Assembly (NCBI RefSeq): GCF_019856455.1
Contig: NZ_CP082205.1
Span: forward strand, 62,001-126,000
DNA: 64,000 bases
From: Streptococcus suis
Lineage (GTDB): Bacteria > Bacillota > Bacilli > Lactobacillales > Streptococcaceae
Direction of reading: 5' to 3'
Positions within the stretch are counted from its first letter, which is position 1. Every line of letters begins with the position of its first letter. The translations under genes and the position numbers were made by a program. Of the stretch, positions 26,383-33,872 are shown piece after piece. A model generated the notes under the pieces. The model was not told the DNA's origin, made no database searches, and saw only the letters and a program-made list of their open reading frames with translations.

Positions 26383-26815
26383 GTTTTTTCTCCATTTCTT
26401 CTATGAGGGGGATAAGTGTAGCAATGGCCTGTTGAAATTTGGAACGTTGCTGAGCTGTCAAGCGACCTAACTGTTTTGCGATCTGCTGATTGGCCTTGTC
26501 GATATAGGATTCAACAGCAGTAAGTCCTGTTTCTGTCAAAAATAGGCTGTGTTGCCGTCCGTCAATCTGACTAGTTTTTTTCATGACAAAACCAGAGGTT
26601 TGAAATCGTTTGAGGATTTTACTGATGTAGCCCTTATCTAGTTGGAGAGAGTGGCTGATAAAGGAGGCTGTACAGCCGGCGTTCTCATAGATTTCAAAGA
26701 GTATTCGAACTTCTGTTAGGTTATAAGCCTCGCCTAGATAGTTATTGCCTAGCAAATGAAAGGCAGGTAGGTAGGAGCGGTTAAACTGTCGTAGTTGTGT
26801 AATGAATGTTTCCAA
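26372..26815 (-). CDS. MarR-family regulator
   Basis: 147 residues with the winged-helix core (LTEVRILFEIYENAG, ISHSLQLDKGYISKILKRFQ, DGRQHSLFLTETG) and a C-terminal dimerisation helix. MarR proteins bind palindromes as dimers and release them on small-molecule binding. Two palindromes flank its promoter (26834-26852 and 26878-26896), so autoregulation of the regulator/acetyltransferase pair is likely. Confidence 0.85.
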   Translation of the reverse strand: METFITQLRQFNRSYLPAFHLLGNNYLGEAYNLTEVRILFEIYENAGCTASFISHSLQLDKGYISKILKRFQTSGFVMKKTSQIDGRQHSLFLTETGLTAVESYIDKANQQIAKQLGRLTAQQRSKFQQAIATLIPLIEEMEKKHED

Positions 26816-26833
26816 GTAGTCACCTCACACATT

Positions 26834-26896
26834 TAGTTGCCAAAAACAACCAATTTTATATAGAGTATATCAAAAAATAGTTGCTAAAAGCAACTA
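26834..26896 (-). promoter_or_regulatory. MarR promoter with two operators
   Basis: TAGTTGC-TAAAA-GCAACTA (26878-26896) is a perfect 7-bp inverted repeat, and a near copy lies at 26834-26852. On minus, TTGCTT and TATACT are 18 bp apart, with the first operator over the -35 and the second downstream of the -10. IS110 copy B begins 3 bp beyond the upstream operator. Confidence 0.75.
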
Positions 26897-27077
26897 TTTT
26901 TCTACCATTTGTCAAGCCTATCAAGGTATTTGATGAAAAATATTTTGAGTTCAATAGTTAAAATAAGGAAATTGTTTTCTTTTGGACTAAAGTTTCGTGT
27001 AAAAAAGAGTACACGAAATGAACACCTTATGTTGAAAATTTTTGATAAGGTGTTACAATAATATTGCATAAACAGTT

Positions 27078-28280
27078 TTACCGATTTTGGGTAGAAGTAT
27101 AATCGTAAAGCTTATTATGCGTTATGAGGTAATACATTGTCCGAATGAGACGATGTATGGAGGCAATCGTGTGTGGCTTCGTAGAAGTCGTTTGCGATTG
27201 TCTTTTTCGTTTCTCATAAAAGTCGGCGATATGGCAAGGCTTGGTGTGACTGGCTGAAGCGATATTGTGAATACATTTGAACAGAATCTTTCTAGCGTAG
27301 GGATTGCCACGCTTGGTAATGTGTTCCTTAGCGAGGAAGTTACCAGATTCATAGTGCCTCAGGTCAATACCGATAAAGGCATTGATTTGATTGGTAGACT
27401 GAAAACGGCGAATATCTCCCAGTTCACCAATAATACTTGCTGCAGTAGTCTCAGCTATTCCAGGAATAGAGAGCAGAATGTCATATTCAGGTAATGGCTG
27501 AGCTAGTTCTACCATTTCATCTAAGACTGCCTGTCTCTGTCCAGAAAGCCGAAGCAATTCTTTTGTATAGTAACGGACCTCTTCCAGCATTGGAGAGGTT
27601 TTCTTGACGGCACAATACGATTGATTAGCTAGTGCTATCAGCTTCTCGGCTAAGTACGCCACACGCTTGTCCGAAATCCGTTTTGAGGTGGACTGACGAA
27701 TGCTCTCTAAGAGTTTGTCCTTGCTTAAATCAAGCACGAAGTCCTTGTAAGGAAACGCAGTAACTAAGTTCCAGTATTGTTCCCCAGTTGGCTTTGATAA
27801 GACAGTCTCTATCTCTGGAAACGTGACTTGCAAGACCTTGTGCAGACGGTTTTTAGCTCGAACGATGTCCTCAGTTAAGTTCTGATAGAAGCGACTTAAA
27901 TCTCGCAGTTCTTGATAGACTTCTTCTTGGACATAAGTGGGTTTACGATTCAGCACAAATTGAGATTGAGCCAGTTTTTCAGCGTCAATTTGATCTGTTT
28001 TCCTCACACGCAAGCTATCCAGTTGCTTCTTAGCTTCTAAGGGATTAAGCCTTGTATAAGCATAGCCATTATCTTCTAGAAAAGTTTGGAGACGGCGAGA
28101 ATAGACACCTGTTGCTTCAAAGATGATTTCTGGTTTATGGACGGTTCTCAAATCGCCAAGTAGCCGAGCAAAGCCGATGGCGTCATTGGACATGGCATAG
28201 CCATGAACTTTCTCACCATTGACTAGAATGGCCACTTCTGAACTTGCCTTACTCACATCAATCCCAAAAACTGCACGCAT
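27078..28280 (-). CDS. IS110-family transposase (copy B), intact
   Basis: 400 residues from MRAVFGIDVSKASSEV. The N-terminal RuvC-like DEDD domain includes FGIDVSK, FEATGVYSRRLQ and KTDQIDAEKLAQ; a coiled-coil middle follows, then the C-terminal domain with SIPGIAETTAASIIGELG and RGNPYARKI, which carries the serine-containing region of IS110 recombinases. IS110 enzymes are RNA-guided recombinases. The start at 28280 follows AGAGGT; an in-frame extension to 28421 reads through the structured RNA and is unlikely to be translated. Confidence 0.9.
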   Translation of the reverse strand: MRAVFGIDVSKASSEVAILVNGEKVHGYAMSNDAIGFARLLGDLRTVHKPEIIFEATGVYSRRLQTFLEDNGYAYTRLNPLEAKKQLDSLRVRKTDQIDAEKLAQSQFVLNRKPTYVQEEVYQELRDLSRFYQNLTEDIVRAKNRLHKVLQVTFPEIETVLSKPTGEQYWNLVTAFPYKDFVLDLSKDKLLESIRQSTSKRISDKRVAYLAEKLIALANQSYCAVKKTSPMLEEVRYYTKELLRLSGQRQAVLDEMVELAQPLPEYDILLSIPGIAETTAASIIGELGDIRRFQSTNQINAFIGIDLRHYESGNFLAKEHITKRGNPYARKILFKCIHNIASASHTKPCHIADFYEKRKRQSQTTSTKPHTIASIHRLIRTMYYLITHNKLYDYTSTQNR

Positions 28281-28526
28281 GATATTACCTCTTTGTCTTG
28301 AATGATTCCTTGTTTTAGTGATGTCATTTTCAATACTCGACGTCTGGCGTCCCACATACTTTGATAACATTCTTTCTAAAACAGGTGTCTTGCCAGTTTT
28401 TGATGCGACGTCTAGCGTCAAAAGAGTTCTCGACTTAACAAGACACCTCTACTTTAACATAAAGAAAAAGTAGTGACTACTCTCTCCCGTCGGAGATTTC
28501 CTCACTACTAATCTTAGTATGTTTTT
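28281..28526 (-). ncRNA. Candidate bridge RNA region (copy B)
   Basis: Same succession of a 5' stem-loop and two large loops as in copy A. The first loop carries GAACTCTTTTGAC and the second carries AGTATGT, complementary to the element's own left end ACATACT. The sequence is nearly identical to copy C, with one visible difference in the second loop (GACGCCAGACG here, GACGCCTGACG in C). Confidence 0.65.
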
Positions 28527-29101
28527 GATAAAAACAAGTTTTTAATCTGTCTCTTCTTGCAGGATAGAGGAATCAGTAAAGCGTTCAGACTCAATGAATT
28601 GCGAGGAAACTTGTCGCAGGGTTAAATTGTCTTGGTAATCTTTAGCGAAGATGCAAGAGTAGAGGACATCCAGTAGGTAGGTGATGGAGGTATCGGTTGA
28701 ATAGGTTCCGATTTTTGAGTAGAGTCGTTCTTTTGTCGCCAAGCGAAGAGTAACATCAGCAAGTTGAGAGATGGGATTGTCGCCTAGACTGGTCAGGGCG
28801 ATGATAGGAATTTTTTTTGAACGGAGAATGTTTGCGACCCGTATCAGCGATTTGGTGCCACCTGAGTATGAGATAATGATAGCACACGAGTTTTCCTGAG
28901 CCAGATAGGCATTGAAATGAATTTCACCTTGCAGCTGGTGCACACGGACATCCTTTTGGATACGGGACATATTGTGGGCGAACTCTTGGGCATTGAGGAG
29001 GTTATTGCTGGCAGCGAAGATGTGAATGGTTTGTGCGGGTTGTAAAAGACGAATGGCGTGATTGAGGTCACGTACTTCAAGGAGGGAACTGGTATCATCC
29101 A

Positions 29102-30604
29102 CAATGTCATTAAGTTAACTAACCTATCACATTTTGTGGTGGGTTAGTTTTTATGTTACACTAAAAATAAAAGGGGAAAAGTCATGCTAGATCAGATTAA
29201 AGCTCATTTACTTGATAGTATTAACGACATCGTTTCTAGTGCCAATCAGTTTGTGCTTCATCCTGAAAAAGATTTTAGTCGGCAAAGTCAGCTAACTATG
29301 AAAACCATGATTCAAGCCATACTGACCATGGGAGGCAATACCTTATCTAAAGAGTTACTTGACTTACATTTACCAGTTACCCAATCTGCCTTTGTTCAAC
29401 GACGGTATCAGATTAAACACCAAGCTTTTAAAACACTTTTTAGGGATATTACTTCTAAAATTCCAATCTCTGATAATCTCCCTATCCTGGCTGTTGATGG
29501 CAGTGATGTGATTCTACCAAGAAATCGTTTTGATAAAACGACCTCTTTTCAAACTGGACCACATCACACTCCTTACAATCTTATTCATATCAATGCTCTC
29601 TACAATCTTGAACAAGAGATATATCATGATTTACGGATCCAAGATAATCGAGAGGTTGATGAACGTGCAGCTTTTATTGACATGATGAAGAACTCTTCTT
29701 TCAAACAAGCTCTGGTAATAATGGATAGGGGGTATGAATCCTACAATGTCATGGCTCACTGCCAAGAAAGAAATTGGTCCTATATTATTCGTATTCGTGA
29801 CGGGAATCATTCTATGAAATCAGGATTTAACCTCCCTGACACCCCTTGTTTTGATGAAAAATTTGACCTAAACATCTGTCGGAAACAGACCAATGAGATG
29901 AAGCAACAGTATCAAAATTTTCCTAATCACTATCGCTGTTTACCTAATCACACATCCTTTGACTTTCTACCAAGCTCTAGCCGAAAAAGCGACCCAGTTC
30001 AGTTTTACGAACTTCATTTTCGAATGGTGCGTCTCGAAATCAAGCCAGGTTTCTTTGAAACTTTGGTGACAAACACCGATTATTCTCCAGAAAAATTAAA
30101 AGATCTCTATGCCTACAGATGGGGCATAGAGACTAGTTTTCGTGACCTAAAATATAGTATCGGTCTAACTCATTTTCATGCAAAAAAGAAGGAAGGGATT
30201 CTCCAAGAAATCTACGCTCGCTTTATCAATTTTAATGTTTGTAAATGGCTAACCTCACACGTTGCTATTAAAACATCAAAGTTAAAACAGACTTATAAAA
30301 TTTGTTTTTCAGACGCTGTTTATGCCTGTCGAAAATTTCTTAGAGAAGAACTTACTTCCTTCCAATTGGAAACCTACATTGCCAAACATTTATCCATCAT
30401 CCGACCCAATCGAACGTTCCAAAGAAAGATAAAAAGCAAGGCACCTGTAAGCTTCACTTATAGAGTAACATAATAGTTGAAAAATAGGGTTAAAAAACCT
30501 CCTTTTTGTGCGCCCTAAATACAAAAACTATTCCCGTTTGGTCATCAATTGCTCGGACGGGAATAGTTCCTTTAATTGTTTAAATGCTTAACTTAATGAC
30601 ATTG
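29102..30604 (+). mobile_element. IS4-family insertion sequence
   Basis: 1503 bp with terminal inverted repeats starting CAATGTCATTAAGTTAA and a perfect 11-bp target duplication GGTATCATCCA (29091-29101 and 30605-30615). It carries one intact transposase gene and, near its right end, a hairpin built on GGAATAG / CTATTCC. Confidence 0.92.
29184..30473 (+). CDS. IS4-family transposase, intact
   Basis: 429 residues with DDE catalytic features: LAVDGSDVILPR (first Asp), VIMDRGYESYNV (second Asp) and the IS4 signature YAYRWGIETSFRDLKYSIGL (Y-R-E-K, the third acidic residue). It starts behind AAAAGGGG. With perfect inverted repeats and target duplication the element looks recent and potentially active. 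Confidence 0.9.
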   Translation: MLDQIKAHLLDSINDIVSSANQFVLHPEKDFSRQSQLTMKTMIQAILTMGGNTLSKELLDLHLPVTQSAFVQRRYQIKHQAFKTLFRDITSKIPISDNLPILAVDGSDVILPRNRFDKTTSFQTGPHHTPYNLIHINALYNLEQEIYHDLRIQDNREVDERAAFIDMMKNSSFKQALVIMDRGYESYNVMAHCQERNWSYIIRIRDGNHSMKSGFNLPDTPCFDEKFDLNICRKQTNEMKQQYQNFPNHYRCLPNHTSFDFLPSSSRKSDPVQFYELHFRMVRLEIKPGFFETLVTNTDYSPEKLKDLYAYRWGIETSFRDLKYSIGLTHFHAKKKEGILQEIYARFINFNVCKWLTSHVAIKTSKLKQTYKICFSDAVYACRKFLREELTSFQLETYIAKHLSIIRPNRTFQRKIKSKAPVSFTYRVT

Positions 30605-30956
30605 GGTATCATCCAGCGTTTCTTTTTTTAGTTTGGCAATGTTGTTGGCGATTTGTAGGTAGTTATCGCTTGCTGTGAAAGGAATGTTAGCATCAATGTT
30701 GGATTCCTGTTTATTGAGGTAGTCAATCTCTTTCAAAAAGGCATCTTTGAATTCCCTCCAACCGTCAAAGCCCAGTTTTTTACTGATACGGACCAGAGTT
30801 GACTTGGAAGTAAAGCAAGAATCTGCAATCTTTTGGATGCTGATGTCCTTGATTTCCTCACGCTTTGTTAGGATAAACTGGATAACTTCTTTTTCGCTGG
30901 GAGAAAAGGGATATAGTTCAATTTTTTCTAATAAAAACATAAGCCTCTAAAACTTT

Positions 30957-30996
30957 GTTTACAAATGAAGGGGAAAAATAGAGAAAATTTGTAAAC
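30957..30996. promoter_or_regulatory. Inverted repeat between the RpiR-type gene and the membrane genes
   Basis: GTTTACAAAT (30957-30966) and ATTTGTAAAC (30987-30996) are perfect 10-bp arms separated by 20 bp, in the divergent intergenic region. It is a plausible operator for the RpiR-type regulator. Confidence 0.6.
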
Positions 30997-31081
30997 TCAG
31001 GTCCAACCTTTCTAAACTATCTGTTTTTCTATTATAACAAATGCTAAACTAGATGTACAAAGAGAGGAGGACAGAAAGTCA

Positions 31082-31459
31082 ATGATAAAACAGCTTAGAA
31101 GAAAATCCATGGTTCGGTCTATCCGTTCTCTGTTTGCCTATGGTCTGGCAGGCTTTCTAGTACCTTATCTTTGGTCAAGAATAGCACAACCTTTTGGGAA
31201 CTGGGCAGGATTTATAGCTGGCATGCTCATCATCTTTCCACTTTGGTACCTTGTTCATTATCGTGGCTTGGCTGTTCAAGAAGAGGACATGGCTAGCATT
31301 GACATGGGGATGGCGATTGGAATTGCGGTTTTTGTGAAAACAAGCCTGTCAACAGGTTTGGGACTGATGATTTCTTCTCTACCAACGCTCATTATCATGG
31401 GTCTGGGAGCCAGTCTAGCGGGCTTGGTCGTGGCAAGGTATGAGAATGGGAGGAAGTAA
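31082..31459 (+). CDS. Small four-helix membrane protein (first of pair)
   Basis: 125 residues, about four transmembrane segments (SLFAYGLAGFLVPYLW, WAGFIAGMLIIFPLWYLV, MGMAIGIAVFVKTSLS, LIIMGLGASLAGLVV). The pair resembles small proteins annotated as putative glycerol transporter subunits (Lin0368-type), but I hold that loosely. It is divergent from the RpiR-type regulator, so a sugar-phosphate-linked transport role is possible. The start follows GAGAGGAGG. Confidence 0.6.
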   Translation: MIKQLRRKSMVRSIRSLFAYGLAGFLVPYLWSRIAQPFGNWAGFIAGMLIIFPLWYLVHYRGLAVQEEDMASIDMGMAIGIAVFVKTSLSTGLGLMISSLPTLIIMGLGASLAGLVVARYENGRK

Positions 31460-31460
31460 G

Positions 31461-31799
31461 ATGACACTCATCCAAATGCTATCAACTTTCTTAGGTGGAT
31501 TTCTGTTGCCACTAATCATTCTTTTATTTTGGGGAAGGAGCGTGGCTCGCTTTAGAGTCTTCGGTGGCTTCCTTTCAGCGACTCTCATCGTTGGGACACT
31601 TTGGTATCTCAATCATGGCTCAGCTAAGCCCTTGATTGTGCAAACAAGTAGTGTTGTAGTGGATATGGGTTTGGCGACAGGAATTGGTGTTCTGGTTTAC
31701 GGTCTTGCCAGAGGAAAAGACTGGACTAAGACAAGGCCCCTCTTGCTTTCAGCAATCTTGGGTGGAGTTTTGGCAGGGGTTCTATTAACTGTAGTATAA
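31461..31799 (+). CDS. Small four-helix membrane protein (second of pair)
   Basis: 112 residues with four hydrophobic segments (STFLGGFLLPLIILLFW, GGFLSATLIVGTLWYL, VDMGLATGIGVLVYGLA, LLSAILGGVLAGVLLTVV). It has the same MG-x-A-x-GI-x-V pattern as its neighbour, so the two are probably paralogous subunits of one complex. I start it at ATG 31461, one base after the previous stop, using the GGGAGGAAGT inside the first gene's end. Disruption of the upstream regulator may alter its expression. Confidence 0.6.
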   Translation: MTLIQMLSTFLGGFLLPLIILLFWGRSVARFRVFGGFLSATLIVGTLWYLNHGSAKPLIVQTSSVVVDMGLATGIGVLVYGLARGKDWTKTRPLLLSAILGGVLAGVLLTVV

Positions 31800-31841
31800 A
31801 ATATCGTCATTTAGTTTATCTTTTATTACTTAGACGTAATA

Positions 31842-32050
31842 GGAAACTCCGTTTCCCTATTTCCAACTTCAAACAATCCACTGGATTGTTTGAACTCGCT
31901 TTGCCGTACTTTGCATAAGTAACTTGCTTCGCAAGTCTTATTTCCAACCTTGTACAGTCATTAGACTGTACAAGCAGCCTGCAGCTTTTGATGCGAACAG
32001 AGTTCGCTCTATTTCCTAGCTCCAACTATCTCCCAGATAGTTGGAGCTAG
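31842..32050. repeat. Cluster of six short perfect hairpins
   Basis: Hairpins lie at 31842-31856 (GGAAAC/GTTTCC), 31868-31894 (13-bp arms), 31916-31941 (ACTTGC/GCAAGT inside ATAAG/CTTAT), 31949-31974 (11-bp arms, CTTGTACAGTC), 31993-32007 (GCGAAC/GTTCGC) and 32016-32050 (16-bp arms). Three are preceded by a common TATTTCC motif. No coding sequence fits. The stretch lies directly beside the IS1111-like element. Confidence 0.75.
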
Positions 32051-32084
32051 TACTAAAAGTAAACTAAACAACTGATATGTAAAG

Positions 32085-32448
32085 CCCTTTGTCAAGTAAA
32101 AACAATCGAACTGATTAAAAAATGAAAAGTATCTAGAAAGAGCCTAGTTCTTAGCTTCGGGCATTGGCCACTCTGATATTCGTGGATTGGTTACCTACAG
32201 GTCAATGGTTCTGCCGCGAGTCCTACTCTCTATAAGCGTGGATCACAATTGTGCCACTTAGTCGTTTCGTAGATGACTCAAACCTTGAAGTCCTAAACTC
32301 CTTCAAGATACTTTCCATTCAAACATGATTTCAATCCTTATTTCTGTCCAAATTCACCCAGTGATTTTGGATAGAAATAGGGATTCCTCATCGCTCTGCG
32401 ACGATAAAACTTAATGGTCAAAAGTGTACATGAAAACAAGCGCTAACT
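32085..32448 (-). ncRNA. Candidate seek/guide RNA region of the IS1111-like element
   Basis: Non-coding sequence between the transposase stop and the inverted repeat, where IS1111-type elements carry their guide RNA. I see patches able to pair locally but did not resolve a full fold. Assignment is by position only. Confidence 0.4.
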
Positions 32449-33570
32449 TCAAGCTATTCTTCCTGTCATCATCCCCCAAATAAAACCAGACAATTCTCGT
32501 GCAATAGCTGTTTTAGCAACATTTTGTTTCTTATTTTTTCCTAGAACAAGTGTGCGATAACGTCTTCTTAAGCGTTCATTAGCCTTATCCGCATAAGCAA
32601 TCACCTCCACTCGGTTTCCACTTTGTCTCCTTTTCAATTCTTTGGATTTATACCCAATCGTCCCCTTAGCCAATGATTGTGCAGCTTCTATCAGAAGTCG
32701 TCTCACATGGCTATTCCCAGCTTTGGTGATAGCACCTCTTCTCTCCTTGTCGCCGCTAGAATTTTCGCTAGGAGTTAGCCCAAGATAAGAAGCAAAATGT
32801 TGAGCTGTCGCAAAGCGATTAAAATCACCGATTTCTGTCACAATGGAAAGAGCAGTTAGTGTTTTAATGCCAATAAAGCAAGAAAGCCGTGAGACCTTCT
32901 CTTGGTAACTGTCGCTTTGACCCAGTTGCTCAATTCGTGCATCATACCGTTCTATTTGATCTACTAATTTCTCATAGGTCAATAGATATTCTGTCAAAAT
33001 CTCTGCATAAAGTCCATCAGGATTTAGGGAACGGAGCCAGCGGACATGTTTCTGTGTCCAATTACTGCTTCCCTCGGTATAGCGAAAATCATGTCGGAGA
33101 CAGAAGGCAAGAATTTGTTGTTTGATTTTCTTCAGAGCCACTTTGTGGTCTGTTCTCATGCGGATATATTCTTTGACTTGTTCATCCTCAACAGTAGGAA
33201 TATGAACAGGCCGATAGCTACGAAAGGCCAGAGCTTTTGCGAGCTGAGCTGCATCTTTTTTATCAGTCTTAACACGCTTAGATCCTTCCTTCATCACCGT
33301 TGTAGGCGCCATCACGATACAGGGAATCCCGTGAGCTTGTAGCTGGTGATATAGGGTAAATCCAAGACATCCGGCTTCGTAGCCACATAACACTTCTGCA
33401 TCTTGACCATATAAACGACGAAGCTCATTCACATAGTTCACAATATAGCTAACATTTGGACCAACTTTAGTGCTATGTTTGAATTGATTCGCCATCATAT
33501 CATAATAGCAGAGTGAAAAACTTTCTTTGTGAACATCCATTCCGATGAAAAGTGTGGTAAAATGAAACAT
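32449..33570 (-). CDS. IS110-superfamily transposase (IS1111-like)
   Basis: 373 residues. The N-terminal DEDD domain includes FIGMDVHKESFSLCYYD, LCGYEAGCLGFTLYHQL and KRVKTDKKDAAQLAKAL; the C-terminal domain includes GIKTLTALSIVTEIGDF, SYLGLTPSENSSGDKERRGA and ITKAGNSHVRRLLIEAA. It is clearly different from the three-copy IS110 transposase. The frame is intact, with the start close to the right inverted repeat. Confidence 0.88.
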   Translation of the reverse strand: MFHFTTLFIGMDVHKESFSLCYYDMMANQFKHSTKVGPNVSYIVNYVNELRRLYGQDAEVLCGYEAGCLGFTLYHQLQAHGIPCIVMAPTTVMKEGSKRVKTDKKDAAQLAKALAFRSYRPVHIPTVEDEQVKEYIRMRTDHKVALKKIKQQILAFCLRHDFRYTEGSSNWTQKHVRWLRSLNPDGLYAEILTEYLLTYEKLVDQIERYDARIEQLGQSDSYQEKVSRLSCFIGIKTLTALSIVTEIGDFNRFATAQHFASYLGLTPSENSSGDKERRGAITKAGNSHVRRLLIEAAQSLAKGTIGYKSKELKRRQSGNRVEVIAYADKANERLRRRYRTLVLGKNKKQNVAKTAIARELSGFIWGMMTGRIA

Positions 33571-33689
33571 ATAAGACCTCCAATTGAGTGTGGTAATTCC
33601 TGTTAGAAGTTGATTGTTTTTTTATTCTAGTGTACAGGTAAATCCACGAATTCTCAACTGGGGGTCTTTACATATTGTCTATAAAAAAG

Positions 33690-33720
33690 AAACAACTATC
33701 TCCCCCTAGATAGCTGTTTC
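33690..33720 (-). terminator. Terminator downstream of treC
   Basis: GAAACAACTATCT / AGATAGCTGTTTC arms; on minus it is followed by a T-rich tract (complement of 33683-33689). A second hairpin (GCCTTCACA / TGTGAAGGC) lies at about 33777-33811. Confidence 0.7.
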
Positions 33721-33872
33721 GTGCGCAAATTACAGTATAAAATATATTCCTAAAAGAAAACTTAAACCAAGAACTTGCCTTCACAAGTAACATACTGAGC
33801 TGTGAAGGCGGGTTCTAATTTTAGGAAAATTAAAATTGACACGTAGAGTGTTGTTTTCGGATGTTTTATCGT

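Larger units (their letters stand above)
26900..28526 (-). mobile_element. IS110-family element copy B
   Basis: 1627 bp, ends GGTAGAA (26900 side) and AAAAACATAC (28526 side), without terminal inverted repeats, as usual for IS110. It lies between the MarR promoter and the RpiR-type gene. The transposase frame is intact. It is inverted relative to copy A and in the same orientation as copy C. Confidence 0.88.
28542..30940 (-). pseudogene. RpiR/MurR-type regulator split by an IS4-family element
   Basis: The N-terminal part (30605-30940) carries the RpiR HTH (PFSPSEKEVIQFIL, IQKIADSCFTSKSTLVRISK, KLGFDGWREFKDAFLKEI). The C-terminal part (28542-29101) is a SIS sugar-phosphate-binding domain (IHIFAASNNLLNAQEF, SCAIIISYSGGTKSLIRVAN, KIPIIALTSL). 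They were joined at LDDT before the insertion; removing the element and one 11-bp repeat restores a protein of about 297 residues. The family senses phosphosugars. An inverted repeat upstream (30957-30996) may be its operator. Confidence 0.88.
32075..33675 (-). mobile_element. IS110/IS1111-like element
   Basis: Inverted ATATGTAAAG (32075-32084) and CTTTACATAT (33666-33675), each followed inward by a CCC/GGG-type block, bracket a transposase gene and about 360 bp of non-coding DNA downstream of it. Short subterminal inverted repeats and a downstream non-coding segment are features of the IS1111 subgroup. Exact ends are uncertain. Confidence 0.7.

Noticed and set aside
31842..32050. Hairpin cluster as CRISPR or tRNA-like genes
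   Set aside because: Stems differ in sequence, there are no constant repeats and spacers, and no tRNA cloverleaf or CCA-type acceptor can be drawn.
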